Part shown: one piece after another, positions 44,189 to 53,941 of the stretch
Layout of the letters: each line of letters opens with the position of its first letter
Position numbering within the stretch: the stretch's first letter is position 1
NCBI RefSeq assembly: GCF_042649825.1
Contig: NZ_JBHSAB010000031.1
Location: 52,063-116,062 of the forward strand
Direction of reading: 5' to 3'
Length of the DNA stretch: 64,000 nt
DNA from: Legionella_C dresdenensis
Lineage (GTDB): Bacteria > Pseudomonadota > Gammaproteobacteria > Legionellales > Legionellaceae
Translations under genes and position numbers: made by a program
Notes under the pieces: model-generated
Seen by the model: only the letters and a program-made list of their open reading frames with translations
Databases searched by the model: none
Told to the model about the DNA's origin: nothing

Positions 44189-46750
44189 ATGCAGCAAATA
44201 ATAACAAAATTTGGCGGCACCAGTGTTTCTTCTCTGCAAACATGGCAGAACATCGCAAAAATTACCAGCCAGCATATTGCAAACGGATTGCAGCCTATTA
44301 TCGTTTGTTCTGCGCTGACTCAAATTTCCAACAAGCTTGAAAAAGCCATAGACGCTGCATTATTAAATCAACACAACGAAATCCACCAGGATATTATCCA
44401 GAGCCATTTTAAACTGGCAGAAGAATTGGCAATCCCAGCCGAACTTATTAATAATGAACTGACCTTGCTTGATCAGATGTTAACCGGAATTGCCCTGCTT
44501 AAAGAGGCCTCCGCCAAAATCCGCGCTCATATTATGAGTCTGGGTGAAATAATGATGACCCGTTATGGTCATCATTATTTGCAACAACAGGGCATAAACT
44601 GCATGTGGTTTGATGCCAAACAGGCTTTAATTTCGAAGCCGGTTATCGGGGGCGACTCGGTCAATTACCTGGCTGCGCATTGTGAAAGCCGTCATAATCC
44701 GGAATTACGCGGGCAATTACTTGAATCCGGCGCACAGGCTATCATAACCCAGGGGTTTTTTGCCGCGAATCCCCAGGGCGAAACCGTGTTGCTCGGCCGT
44801 GGCGGTTCAGACACGACAGCCGGCCTGTTAGCGGCTATCCTGCAGGCGGAAGCATGTGAAATATGGACTGATGTTCCCGGGATTTACACAGCGAATCCTC
44901 ATCAATTACCGCATGCGCGCCTGCTTAAGCAGCTGAATTATGATGAGGCGCAGGAAATTGCCTCCATGGGCGCCAAAGTACTGCATCCAAACTGTATTCC
45001 GCCGGTACGCAAAGCCGGCATTCCGATGATTGTAAAATTTACCCGTATGCCGGAACATTCGGGAACCCGGATTACCAAAGACAGTGATGATCTGGCGCCG
45101 CCAATCAAATCTATTCAGGTCAAGCATAGTATTATTCTGGTTTCTATTGATACGCTCAGCATGTGGCAACAGGTTGGCTTTCTGGCAGATATTTTTGCTG
45201 CGTTCAAACAACATGGCTTTTCAGTGGATTTGCTCTCGTCTTCCGAATTTAACGTGACTCTGTCCTTAGACAGCACGGCCAAATTACGTGATCGGGAAGC
45301 CCTTGAAGCCTTACTGACTGATTTAAATCAGTTTGGGCGGGCGAAATTAATTGAACCATGCAGCGCTGTCAGCCTGGTCGGCCACCATATCCGTACTGTT
45401 CTGCATCAACTAGGCCCAACACTGGAAGTATTTGAGGCAAAACAGGTTTATCTGATGTGTCTTGCTTCCAACGATTTGAACTTAACCTTTGTCGTTGATG
45501 AATCACATGCAGAAAAATTATGTCAGAAGCTGCATACGTTGCTGATTGAAAATAACCCGCAAAGTTTTTATTACTCCAAAAGCTGGCATGAAGAATTCGG
45601 CAACCCCGCCCAGCGTGCAACGCCATGGTGGGAAACCAGACAAAGTACACTGCTGGATTTAGCTGCCCTGCATTCACCCTGCTATGTCTACGATCGGGCA
45701 ACGCTGCTTGAGAAAGCCAATACCTTACGCCAACTTAAAGCAATCGATCAGCTGTTTTATGCCATGAAAGCCAATCCGCATCCTGAAGTGCTGAAAACTT
45801 TTTATCAGCAAGGAATTGGATTTGAGTGCGTCTCTATTAATGAATTGCAATTGGTTCTATCCCTGTTTCCGGATATCGATCCCAAACGCATCTTTTTTAC
45901 GCCGAATTTCGCTGCAAAACATGAATATGAATTTGGGCTGAAGCTGGGGTGCTATTTGACAATAGACAGCCTTTACCCACTTGAAACCTGGCCAGAGTTA
46001 TTTAAAAACAGACAATTGTTCCTGCGTATCGATTCTGGCAGCGGTGCAGGCCATCATAAATTTGTATCAACAGCCGGGAATGAATCGAAATTCGGAATTC
46101 CCAGGCAGGATTTACAAACAGTTTGTGAATTGGTCAAGCAACATGAAATTGAGGTTATTGGCTTGCATGCCCATTCTGGCAGCGGCATTTTAACGCCGGA
46201 ATTATGGCAGGATACCGCTCGAATGCTTGCTGAACTCACCTCCGTTTTTCCGAGCATCAAAATTATTAATCTCGGCGGCGGCCTTGGCATTGTCGATAAA
46301 CCAGGCCAGCAACCTCTGGATCTGGCAGTTCTCGATTCCGCTTTACTCGCAATTAAAGCGAATTGCGAGCAGCTATCGTTCTGGCTTGAACCCGGACGCT
46401 ATCTGGTTGCCGAAAGCAGCGTTATTCTTGCCAAGGTAACTCAATGCAAGGAAAAAGGCAAAGTCAGGTTCATCGGGATTGAAACCGGCATGAACTCATT
46501 GGTCAGACCGTCATTGTATGGCGCCTATCATGAGATAGTTAACCTGAGTAAATTACATGAGCCGACAAAGCATTTTGCCCATATCGTTGGACCCATCTGT
46601 GAATCAGGCGATACCTTGGGTTATGATCGGCCGATGCCAGCGACTGCCGAGAATGATGTCATTCTGATAGCGAATACCGGCGCTTACGGGCATTGCATGA
46701 GTTCATCTTATAATTTAAGGCCGCCGGCACAGGAAATCGTTCTGGACTAA
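44189..46750 (+). CDS. Bifunctional aspartate kinase / diaminopimelate decarboxylase
   Basis: An 853-residue fusion of the first and last steps of lysine synthesis. The start is ATG 44189, giving MQQIITKFGGTSV with the kinase motif at 7-13. The kinase domain (about 1-300) contains GRGGSDTTAGLLA; ACT-type regulatory sequence follows (about 315-465). The decarboxylase (about 485-853) is PLP-dependent: FYAMKANP (Lys527), LHAHSGSGI, NLGGGLGI, EPGRYLVAES and CESGD (catalytic Cys804). Similar fusions are known in Legionella and Xanthomonas relatives, which supports the taxonomic guess. Joining the ends of the pathway could allow joint feedback control by lysine. The helicase gene starts directly after the stop. 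Confidence 0.94.
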   Translation: MQQIITKFGGTSVSSLQTWQNIAKITSQHIANGLQPIIVCSALTQISNKLEKAIDAALLNQHNEIHQDIIQSHFKLAEELAIPAELINNELTLLDQMLTGIALLKEASAKIRAHIMSLGEIMMTRYGHHYLQQQGINCMWFDAKQALISKPVIGGDSVNYLAAHCESRHNPELRGQLLESGAQAIITQGFFAANPQGETVLLGRGGSDTTAGLLAAILQAEACEIWTDVPGIYTANPHQLPHARLLKQLNYDEAQEIASMGAKVLHPNCIPPVRKAGIPMIVKFTRMPEHSGTRITKDSDDLAPPIKSIQVKHSIILVSIDTLSMWQQVGFLADIFAAFKQHGFSVDLLSSSEFNVTLSLDSTAKLRDREALEALLTDLNQFGRAKLIEPCSAVSLVGHHIRTVLHQLGPTLEVFEAKQVYLMCLASNDLNLTFVVDESHAEKLCQKLHTLLIENNPQSFYYSKSWHEEFGNPAQRATPWWETRQSTLLDLAALHSPCYVYDRATLLEKANTLRQLKAIDQLFYAMKANPHPEVLKTFYQQGIGFECVSINELQLVLSLFPDIDPKRIFFTPNFAAKHEYEFGLKLGCYLTIDSLYPLETWPELFKNRQLFLRIDSGSGAGHHKFVSTAGNESKFGIPRQDLQTVCELVKQHEIEVIGLHAHSGSGILTPELWQDTARMLAELTSVFPSIKIINLGGGLGIVDKPGQQPLDLAVLDSALLAIKANCEQLSFWLEPGRYLVAESSVILAKVTQCKEKGKVRFIGIETGMNSLVRPSLYGAYHEIVNLSKLHEPTKHFAHIVGPICESGDTLGYDRPMPATAENDVILIANTGAYGHCMSSSYNLRPPAQEIVLD

Positions 46751-49700
46751 ATGATGCTTATTGACAGTCAACAGCGTATACAGGCAACCGATCCCTGCGG
46801 TTCCTATATTGTTCAGGCACCAGCTGGCTCGGGTAAAACCGAGCTGCTGACTCAGCGTTTTCTGCGTTTGCTGGCGAAAGTTAATTCGCCTGAACAGATA
46901 GTCGCATTAACGTTCACCCGCAAGGCTGCCAGTGAAATGCGAGAGCGTATTTTACATGCTTTGGCAAAAGCCGCTGCCGGCAAAACCCCGCAATCAGACC
47001 ATCAGCGCCTGACTTACCAATATGCGACAGAAGCCCTGGCCCAATCCAGGCGATTAGGCTGGCAGTTATTGCAGCAACCTGGCCGTTTGAAAATTATAAC
47101 CATCGATTCGCTGTGTAATTCACTGACCCAATCAATACCAATTTGTGAACGCCAGGTTCCTTATGCCGGACTTAGCGATCAACCACTGCCCCTTTATATG
47201 CAGGCTGCCCGCTCCTGCCTGGAGGATGCTCTGGAACAGGCTGTATTGCAGGAACCGTTAAGCCAGTTGCTCAATCACCTCGACAATGATCAGGAAAAAT
47301 TGCTAACGTTATTTTGTGATTTGCTGGCGAAACGGGAACAATGGTTAACCGTTATTTATACTGCCCGCGCCCAGAGCCGTGAGTTGTATGAGTATGGACT
47401 GGAGCTAATTGAACAACATGAGCTTGAGCGCTTTATTCATTCGGTTCCGGATGATTTGCAAGATGAGTTATGCCGGCTTTGCAGGCAATTGGCGAGCATC
47501 GATGCAAACCCGGATTCACCGCGGAGAGCGCTTCGGGATTGGAATGATTTTACTGGCCTTGATCGCGATGTTGCATTTTGTCTGGGTCAATTGTTATTGA
47601 CTAAAACCAATAGCTTAAGAAAGGAATTTGATCATCATATTGGTCTGAAAAAAGGCGTTTGCGATGACGCGTTATATCAAATGCTGAGAAAAAACAGCAA
47701 AGCTCTGTTTGAACAACTGAAAGACAACAGCGATTTTTGTGCAGCGTTGAATCGAATCAGCAAGCTGCCTTACCCGCAATACGAAAATGGGCAATGGCAG
47801 ATTCTGCAAGCCTTGTTTACCTTACTGCCGCTGCTAGCCGCCCATTTGCACATTGTGTTTCGCGAAGCTAACCAGGTCGATTTCAGCGCCATTGCACAAC
47901 AGGCATTATTATCGCTGGGTGATGATGACCAGCCAACCGATCTTGCCCTGTATCTTGATAATACGATTCATCATTTATTGGTTGATGAGTTCCAGGACAC
48001 GTCAATCCAGCAATTTCAGCTCTTAACCAGACTGGTATCAGGCTGGCAATCCGAAGATGGCCGCACCCTGTTTATCGTTGGCGATCCGATGCAATCGATT
48101 TATCGCTTTCGCCAGGCCGAAGTCGGTCTGTTTCTGAAAGCATGGAAGTCCGGTATAGGCAATGTCAGTTTAACGCCATTAGAACTGCGCTGTAATTTCC
48201 GCTCTACTGCAACAATTATTGATTGGGTTAACCAGCAGTTTCAATTGATTTTTCCGGCACAGAATGACATTGAATCCGGCGCCATTTCTTTTTCGTCAGC
48301 AGTGAGTGTATTACCAGCAACCGAGGACAGTAATATTTTTGCTTACGCCTGTGCCTCCAGGCAGCAGGAAGCGGAAAAACTGGTTGCTATTGTCGAAAAG
48401 GAATTGACGATATCGACCGATAGCAGCATTGCCGTTTTAGTACGGTCGCGCAGTTTGCTTGCTGATATCATCCCCCTGTTACGAGCACGTCAGATCCCCT
48501 TTCAGGGGGTTGAAATTGAAAAGCTTTCAACGTTGCCGCATATCAAAGATGTCTGGTTTATTACCCGCTCGCTATTGCTTCCGGCTGACAGACTATCCTG
48601 GCTTTGCCTGTTACGCAGCCCCTGGTGCGGGTTATCTTTGGCTGATCTGCATTGCATTGCAAATTATAATCGCCATAAATCCATCTTATATGCCCTGGCA
48701 AATCTCACCGAGATAACCGGCCTAAGCAGCGATGGCCGCCTGCGGGCTGAATTTATTTACTCCGTGATGCAAAACGCGTTAGCAATCCGTCATCAGCAAT
48801 GCCTTGCGGACTGGGTCAGGAATACTTTGAAACAACTTTATCTGGATCATATCCTGACTATAGAAGAGCAAAACGACCTTGAGCAATTCTGGACTCTGTT
48901 AACCCGGCACAACCAGGATGGGATTATCACTGATCTCAAACGCTTTGAAGCAGAACTTGATCAACTTTATTCCCAGCAGATCACGCCATCCCGCCTGCAG
49001 ATTATGACTATACATAAATCCAAAGGCCTGGAATTTGATTGTGTAATTTTACCTGGACTTGGTAAAAAACCGAATAATAATGACAAACCGCTGTTAAAAT
49101 GGCTTAAGCTCCCTCTTCAGGAGCAAGATGAACTGTTACTGATTTCGCCAGTCCGTGCAAGCTATAATGAGCAATGTCTCTTATATGATTACATTTCCGA
49201 TCTGGACAAGAACAAGGAAAACTACGAATTACAACGTTTGTTGTATGTTGCTGCTACCCGCGCTAAAAAGCGTCTTTATTTGCTCGATAATCAACATAAA
49301 ACCACCAGCAATACTTTTCGAGAACTGTTGCAACATCAGCCTTTTGAGCAGGAACAAGTCAACGAACAAGAAGAAAAAGCCTTGGCATTACCAGTGCTCA
49401 AGCGCCTGCCGGTTTCGTTTTATCATAATACAATAGCAACAACAGCCATTCCGTTTTCCAGGATGGAACCAGTCAATTTCACCAACAAACAACGCTTGAC
49501 CGGGATCATTGCGCACGAACTTTTGCAGTGGATATGCAATAACCATCCAGACGATCTTTCAATGCTGCCATGGACTATGGTCAGCAACCGTTTCCGTCAT
49601 GCCGGTTTTAGCGATGACGAAGTAAAACAGACAATAGCCCTGTTGCATGATCAGATTACCTTGTTATGCAACGATGCAACAGGCCAATGGATTTGCCGGC

Positions 49701-49969
49701 AACATGATCAGGAACGCAATGAATATGAGCTGTTAATCCGCAATGACGGCCATGCAACAGTCCGGATTATTGACCGGACTTTCATCGATCAGGGCAAACG
49801 CTGGATTATTGATTTTAAAACCGGCCGGGAAGATGACTCCGCAACACTTGCCCATCAACAACAAGTCAACGGCTACGCCCAACTTTTTGCGAATGGCGAA
49901 CACCCCGTTCATTGCGGTGTTTATTATCTGTCTACCTGTTCCTGGGTAACTTGGGAATATGGCGCATAA
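46751..49969 (+). CDS. AddA/RecB-like UvrD helicase with C-terminal nuclease domain
   Basis: A 1072-residue superfamily 1A helicase. Walker A is GSGKT (26-30), then TFTRKAASEMRERI (motif Ia), LLVDEFQDTS (motif II, about 410), VGDPMQSIYRFRQAE (motif III), LQIMTIHKSKGLEFDCV (motif V) and YVAATRAKKRLYL (motif VI). The C terminus has a RecB-type nuclease centre (RIIDRTFIDQGKRWIIDFKTG, about 1005-1027). Such proteins resect double-strand breaks, usually with an AddB partner. No addB is adjacent: the upstream neighbour is the lysC-lysA fusion, whose stop is immediately followed by this ATG. The partner may be encoded elsewhere. Confidence 0.9.
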   Translation: MMLIDSQQRIQATDPCGSYIVQAPAGSGKTELLTQRFLRLLAKVNSPEQIVALTFTRKAASEMRERILHALAKAAAGKTPQSDHQRLTYQYATEALAQSRRLGWQLLQQPGRLKIITIDSLCNSLTQSIPICERQVPYAGLSDQPLPLYMQAARSCLEDALEQAVLQEPLSQLLNHLDNDQEKLLTLFCDLLAKREQWLTVIYTARAQSRELYEYGLELIEQHELERFIHSVPDDLQDELCRLCRQLASIDANPDSPRRALRDWNDFTGLDRDVAFCLGQLLLTKTNSLRKEFDHHIGLKKGVCDDALYQMLRKNSKALFEQLKDNSDFCAALNRISKLPYPQYENGQWQILQALFTLLPLLAAHLHIVFREANQVDFSAIAQQALLSLGDDDQPTDLALYLDNTIHHLLVDEFQDTSIQQFQLLTRLVSGWQSEDGRTLFIVGDPMQSIYRFRQAEVGLFLKAWKSGIGNVSLTPLELRCNFRSTATIIDWVNQQFQLIFPAQNDIESGAISFSSAVSVLPATEDSNIFAYACASRQQEAEKLVAIVEKELTISTDSSIAVLVRSRSLLADIIPLLRARQIPFQGVEIEKLSTLPHIKDVWFITRSLLLPADRLSWLCLLRSPWCGLSLADLHCIANYNRHKSILYALANLTEITGLSSDGRLRAEFIYSVMQNALAIRHQQCLADWVRNTLKQLYLDHILTIEEQNDLEQFWTLLTRHNQDGIITDLKRFEAELDQLYSQQITPSRLQIMTIHKSKGLEFDCVILPGLGKKPNNNDKPLLKWLKLPLQEQDELLLISPVRASYNEQCLLYDYISDLDKNKENYELQRLLYVAATRAKKRLYLLDNQHKTTSNTFRELLQHQPFEQEQVNEQEEKALALPVLKRLPVSFYHNTIATTAIPFSRMEPVNFTNKQRLTGIIAHELLQWICNNHPDDLSMLPWTMVSNRFRHAGFSDDEVKQTIALLHDQITLLCNDATGQWICRQHDQERNEYELLIRNDGHATVRIIDRTFIDQGKRWIIDFKTGREDDSATLAHQQQVNGYAQLFANGEHPVHCGVYYLSTCSWVTWEYGA

Positions 49970-50014
49970 AGTTTATCTCGCATTGACATAATTATTAACT
50001 AATGTGTAGACTAA

Positions 50015-50605
50015 ATGACCTATTATCAACCAGAGAAGTTCATGCCTTTAGATTTTTTTGGAACCAAACTGCCTTTAGAACATAATCCCAATGCCGCATT
50101 ACTTAAACAAGCTACCAACTTCAAATTGAAATCCGAGGCCCGGTCAAACGAAGATGTCTACCAGGCTTACCAAATATTACTTGGCGAACTGAAATTAAAT
50201 GATGATGACTTTCAGTTTAAATGCGACCAGCATATTTTTGGTTATTTAGTAATTACTATGACAATAAAAGATTTTGAGGGAGAGGAAAGCAAAATCAGGT
50301 ACCCAATGAATTTTATGCAGATAGCAAAACAATGTAACAGCTCGGCAAGCCCCTTGTCTACAAACCAGCATGCAATTTTACCCGCTCTGCTCCGCAACGC
50401 GGGCGGACTGATTTTAAATAAAAAATTGCCATTTGACCCGACATGGATTGATTCGCTTGCTTTATCTCAACAAAGCCGATTACTATTAAAATCGCGCTGG
50501 GAGAGATATCAGCAATTTGAAGTGGAATATGTACTGACAGCAGAACCCCAAGAAGACGCATTGTCGGTTAATGAGCGGGAATGCTGTCACTGTTTTATTA
50601 TGTAA
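50015..50605 (+). CDS. Hypothetical protein with C-terminal CaaX box (CFIM), effector candidate
   Basis: A 196-residue protein with no recognised domain. The last eight residues are ECCHCFIM. The final Cys193-Phe-Ile-Met is a textbook CaaX box, and Met in last place favours farnesylation. Cys190 and Cys191 just before it are positioned like the palmitoylated cysteines of Ras proteins. Bacteria have no prenyltransferases for this motif, so if it is functional the protein must act in a eukaryotic host; prenylated effectors of this type are known in Legionella. The body is mixed alpha/beta and soluble. ATG 50015 has little ribosome binding site; ATG 50042 with GAGAAG upstream is an alternative. 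It sits 18 bases before a MAPEG gene. Confidence 0.75.
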   Translation: MTYYQPEKFMPLDFFGTKLPLEHNPNAALLKQATNFKLKSEARSNEDVYQAYQILLGELKLNDDDFQFKCDQHIFGYLVITMTIKDFEGEESKIRYPMNFMQIAKQCNSSASPLSTNQHAILPALLRNAGGLILNKKLPFDPTWIDSLALSQQSRLLLKSRWERYQQFEVEYVLTAEPQEDALSVNERECCHCFIM

Positions 50606-50623
50606 AATTATTAGGAATATTTT

Positions 50624-51010
50624 ATGAATACATTAATTGTCTGTCTGTTTATTGCAACCATAATGCCTTATCTGGCCAGAATCCCGGTTGGTTATGCGAT
50701 GGCAAAAGCAGGCGGCTATAATAATAATGAACCGCGCTCCCAACAGGCAGGCTTGACAGGGTTTGGCAGCCGTGCCGTTGCAGCTCACCAAAATGCGTTT
50801 GAGTCATTACTGATTTTCGCCGTAGCGGTCTTAACGGCATTGGCAACTGGCCATACTTCAGCTTTAATCCAGAACCTGGCTATTACTTATATAATTTCCC
50901 GAGTCGTTTACCATATCCTGTATCTTATTGACTTAGCCAGCCTGCGTTCACTGATTTGGTTTATTGGTTTTGCTTCCTCACTGGCAATACTCGTGATGTG
51001 TATTTCCTGA
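50624..51010 (+). CDS. MAPEG-family membrane protein
   Basis: A 128-residue protein with four membrane helices (about 3-22, 55-75, 80-100, 105-127). It has the family signature in the second helix region (RAVAAHQNAFESLLIFAVAV, with the conserved Asn and Glu). MAPEG members include glutathione-dependent detoxification and eicosanoid enzymes; bacterial ones of this length (YecN type) have uncertain substrates. AGGA precedes ATG. It lies between the CaaX gene and a secreted glycosidase-like gene and may share their transcript. Confidence 0.85.
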   Translation: MNTLIVCLFIATIMPYLARIPVGYAMAKAGGYNNNEPRSQQAGLTGFGSRAVAAHQNAFESLLIFAVAVLTALATGHTSALIQNLAITYIISRVVYHILYLIDLASLRSLIWFIGFASSLAILVMCIS

Positions 51011-51041
51011 TAACGATTTGATAGAGACAGGCAAGTCCATC

Positions 51042-52718
51042 ATGCGCAAACAAATCGTCTATACTGTAGTATGTGTCTTTTTAGCGGCCACGAGTTTTGC
51101 CAGCGCTATGACAGAGCCGCGATCAACAAAACAGCACAGAGAGTTTCGCAATGATGTACTTGCCTATGTCAACAATTGTGCCGGAAATATATTGGACAAC
51201 TTACCCCTGCCATCTGCAACCCGCTTTAATGAACACTGGGACAGGCAATATGCTCATGCCTATTGGTATATTACCATTACTTTGTTTGACCAGGGTCAAC
51301 TGCTTGGTCAAGGAACCGCCACAACCGATAAAATTGCCCAGACTTTGTGCCAGGCAACCAGGCTTGCACTCACCAATGCTGGAATTACCGCCGCAACCAA
51401 AGTAAAATATAAAGCATTGCGCGTTATCATTACCTTCAGCTATCCGCCTGACAACTATTATTCATTCATCAGTTATCAAGGCAATGCCTATGAGTTAATG
51501 GGCGGCCGCATACCGCTCCGACTTTTTGAAACCAATCAGCTTAAACAGCAAATTGCAGCCAGCCAACGCTATTTAATGCATGTGATGAATCCGCAATTTT
51601 ATGGGTTTTACAAGGTTTATCAGGCAAAATCCGATCAGGACAGCACCCTGCTGCGTACAATTTATAGCGCTTCCAGCCTGTACAGCTTTATAAAACTATA
51701 CCGCTATAATCATGATCAGGCACTTGAAAAGAATTTCAGAAAAATCGCCGGATTTCTTTTATCCATGCAGGTTAAAAACGGCAAAAACGCCGGCGGATTC
51801 TATTATGCCTACAATATTAAAACCGATAAAAAAACCTGCAAGCTGGTTGCCGGCACTGCCTCAAAAACCATTTTTACCTTGCTTGAGCTTTATGAATTCT
51901 ATCATGATGAAGTGTACCTTAACGCCGCCCAAAAAGCCGGCGATTGGCTGCTGACTATGGTACAGTCCGATGGCAGCGTATGGCCGGAAGCGATTTGTGT
52001 AGGCGATCAATGGCATTATGTCAAAAAACAATCTTTTTTGTATTCGGGCCAGGTTTTGTCTGCGCTCTCTCGCCTTGCTGCTGTTACCCATGCCAAACGT
52101 TACTACCAGGGAGCAAGCCTTATCGCAGGCCGCATCAATGAACAGGTCAGGCAACAAAATTACTTTGTCGGCGATGATTTCAGGGCTCCTAATACCGTCT
52201 CAACCAGTTGGGTAGCCATGTCATTGACAGATTATGCCAGAATAAATCACGCCCCTTGGGTACGTGATACTATAAAACAGGCGGTCGATCAGGTTTTGGC
52301 CAGACAAATTAATAATCCACACGATGTTTATAATTACGGCCGCTATCTTGATACCATGACCACCAGCGGTAACGGCTGGATTAATGAAGTATTTACCGAG
52401 TTATATCGCGTCTGTCTTAGAGATCCCATTGGAGATTGCAACAGATTACGTGAAGCGGTAATCAAAACCAGCCGCTGGCTGCTGCAGAATGCCTATACTG
52501 AGATCAACGCTTACGCCTTGAAGAATCCTGCCAACGCTATTGGCGGTTTTATTCGTAATTACGTCAACCCCACGGTACGCACTGACGCTGTGTGCCATGG
52601 AGTGAACAGTCTGGTAAATCTGGCCGAGATTACTGGCAGTAATAATGAAACCATCATACTGCCAGAGCAGCGGTTTGAAGAAACGATTGGATTACTCAGG
52701 ATTGGCAAGGGGCTTTAA
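51042..52718 (+). CDS. Secreted alpha/alpha-toroid (six-hairpin glycosidase-like) protein
   Basis: A 558-residue protein. ATG 51042 gives a clear signal peptide ending near FASA; an upstream TTG start would add eight residues before it. Residues about 30-160 form a small alpha/beta domain (WYITITLFDQGQLLGQGTAT). Residues about 180-540 are repeated helical hairpins typical of six-hairpin glycosidases and epimerases (TIYSASSLYSFIKLYRY, NAAQKAGDWLLTMVQSDGSVWP, AVTHAKRYYQGASLIAGRI). An acidic pair or other catalytic residues cannot be assigned by eye. It is exported, so a role in polysaccharide processing in the periplasm or outside is reasonable but unproven. Confidence 0.75.
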   Translation: MRKQIVYTVVCVFLAATSFASAMTEPRSTKQHREFRNDVLAYVNNCAGNILDNLPLPSATRFNEHWDRQYAHAYWYITITLFDQGQLLGQGTATTDKIAQTLCQATRLALTNAGITAATKVKYKALRVIITFSYPPDNYYSFISYQGNAYELMGGRIPLRLFETNQLKQQIAASQRYLMHVMNPQFYGFYKVYQAKSDQDSTLLRTIYSASSLYSFIKLYRYNHDQALEKNFRKIAGFLLSMQVKNGKNAGGFYYAYNIKTDKKTCKLVAGTASKTIFTLLELYEFYHDEVYLNAAQKAGDWLLTMVQSDGSVWPEAICVGDQWHYVKKQSFLYSGQVLSALSRLAAVTHAKRYYQGASLIAGRINEQVRQQNYFVGDDFRAPNTVSTSWVAMSLTDYARINHAPWVRDTIKQAVDQVLARQINNPHDVYNYGRYLDTMTTSGNGWINEVFTELYRVCLRDPIGDCNRLREAVIKTSRWLLQNAYTEINAYALKNPANAIGGFIRNYVNPTVRTDAVCHGVNSLVNLAEITGSNNETIILPEQRFEETIGLLRIGKGL

Positions 52719-52807
52719 AGATAGCGTCAGCCATGCCGCCTGCCACTCTACCCTTCACCATCTAACTACGCTATCATTGCTATTATTTCGATTTTGTGTG
52801 CAATATT

Positions 52808-53863
52808 ATGTCAGAGCAAGTAGCTATTGTTGAAAAACTTACCCAATTACGCGATCCGTTTTTAAATCTCACCGCCGAACAAATGAATTTGAAAGCAGGA
52901 CTTGAAGCCACTGGCAATGGCTATCATTTACAACTGCAAGCCGGTTTTCCAATAGAAACATTAGACGCAACCTATCTGCCGCTGTTAAAAGAAGCGCTTG
53001 GTTCCAAAGTTCAGGTTACGCTGGAATCGCGTATAAGACCGCGCAAAACCCAGCTTGCAGGCCATGGTTTAAGAGGAGTCAAAAATACCATTGCTATTGC
53101 TTCCGGTAAGGGCGGAGTCGGTAAATCAACGGTTACCGTCAATCTTGCCGTCGCATTAGCTAAAGCAGGAGCGCGGGTCGGTATTCTTGATGCAGATATC
53201 TATGGTCCAAGTATCCCCTTGATGTTAGGTAAACATGAACCGGTTCAATTGCAGGATGATAATTATCTGCCGGTAAAAGTACATGGCCTTGAAGCGATGT
53301 CGATAGGCTATCTGACCGACAGCGAGCAAGCTCTGATCTGGCGCGGCCCCATGCTTGCCAAATCGCTGCTGCAAATGCTGGATATTACGTTATGGAATGA
53401 TCTCGATTATCTGTTTATTGATTTACCGCCAGGCACTGGCGATATTCAGCTAAGCCTGGTACAGAAAATTCCTTTAACTGCCGCAGTGATAGTCACTACC
53501 CCGCAAAACGTTGCTACGCTTGACGCTCAGAAAGCAATTAAAATGTTTGAAAAAACCAATATTGATGTCGCAGGTGTGGTAGAAAACATGTCTACCCATA
53601 TCTGCAGCCATTGCGGGCATCAGGAACCAATATTCGGTGAAGGCGGCGGAGTCCAATTAAGCGCCAATTTTAATGTGCCGCTTCTTGGCCAGTTACCGCT
53701 TGACAGTATAATCCGCCATCAGGCAGATCTGGGAACACCATCTGCTTCAGGGAATGATCCTCGGGCGCAGCAATTCAGCAAAATTGCCCTGCGGCTTGCC
53801 GCGGCTATCGCCGCAAAGCCTTTGAACTATGCAGAAAAATTCCCTCCAATCAAAGTTGAATAA
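52808..53863 (+). CDS. apbC: Mrp/ApbC iron-sulfur cluster carrier protein
   Basis: A 351-residue P-loop ATPase of the Mrp/NBP35 family that assembles and transfers Fe-S clusters. ATG 52808 was chosen because it gives the usual short MIP18-like N-terminal domain (about 1-80). The ATPase has GKGGVGKSTVTVNLA (Walker A with signature Lys), DADIYGPSIP, and the cluster-binding CSHC pair near residue 261. EGGGVQLS follows. It stands 78 bases upstream of parE. Confidence 0.94.
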   Translation: MSEQVAIVEKLTQLRDPFLNLTAEQMNLKAGLEATGNGYHLQLQAGFPIETLDATYLPLLKEALGSKVQVTLESRIRPRKTQLAGHGLRGVKNTIAIASGKGGVGKSTVTVNLAVALAKAGARVGILDADIYGPSIPLMLGKHEPVQLQDDNYLPVKVHGLEAMSIGYLTDSEQALIWRGPMLAKSLLQMLDITLWNDLDYLFIDLPPGTGDIQLSLVQKIPLTAAVIVTTPQNVATLDAQKAIKMFEKTNIDVAGVVENMSTHICSHCGHQEPIFGEGGGVQLSANFNVPLLGQLPLDSIIRHQADLGTPSASGNDPRAQQFSKIALRLAAAIAAKPLNYAEKFPPIKVE

Positions 53864-53941
53864 CAGGTTTTACTTTGCCATTTCTCGGGTTTTATGGTAT
53901 TTCATGTTAAACTACAAACTTTTACCTTAAAGTGAACAGCA

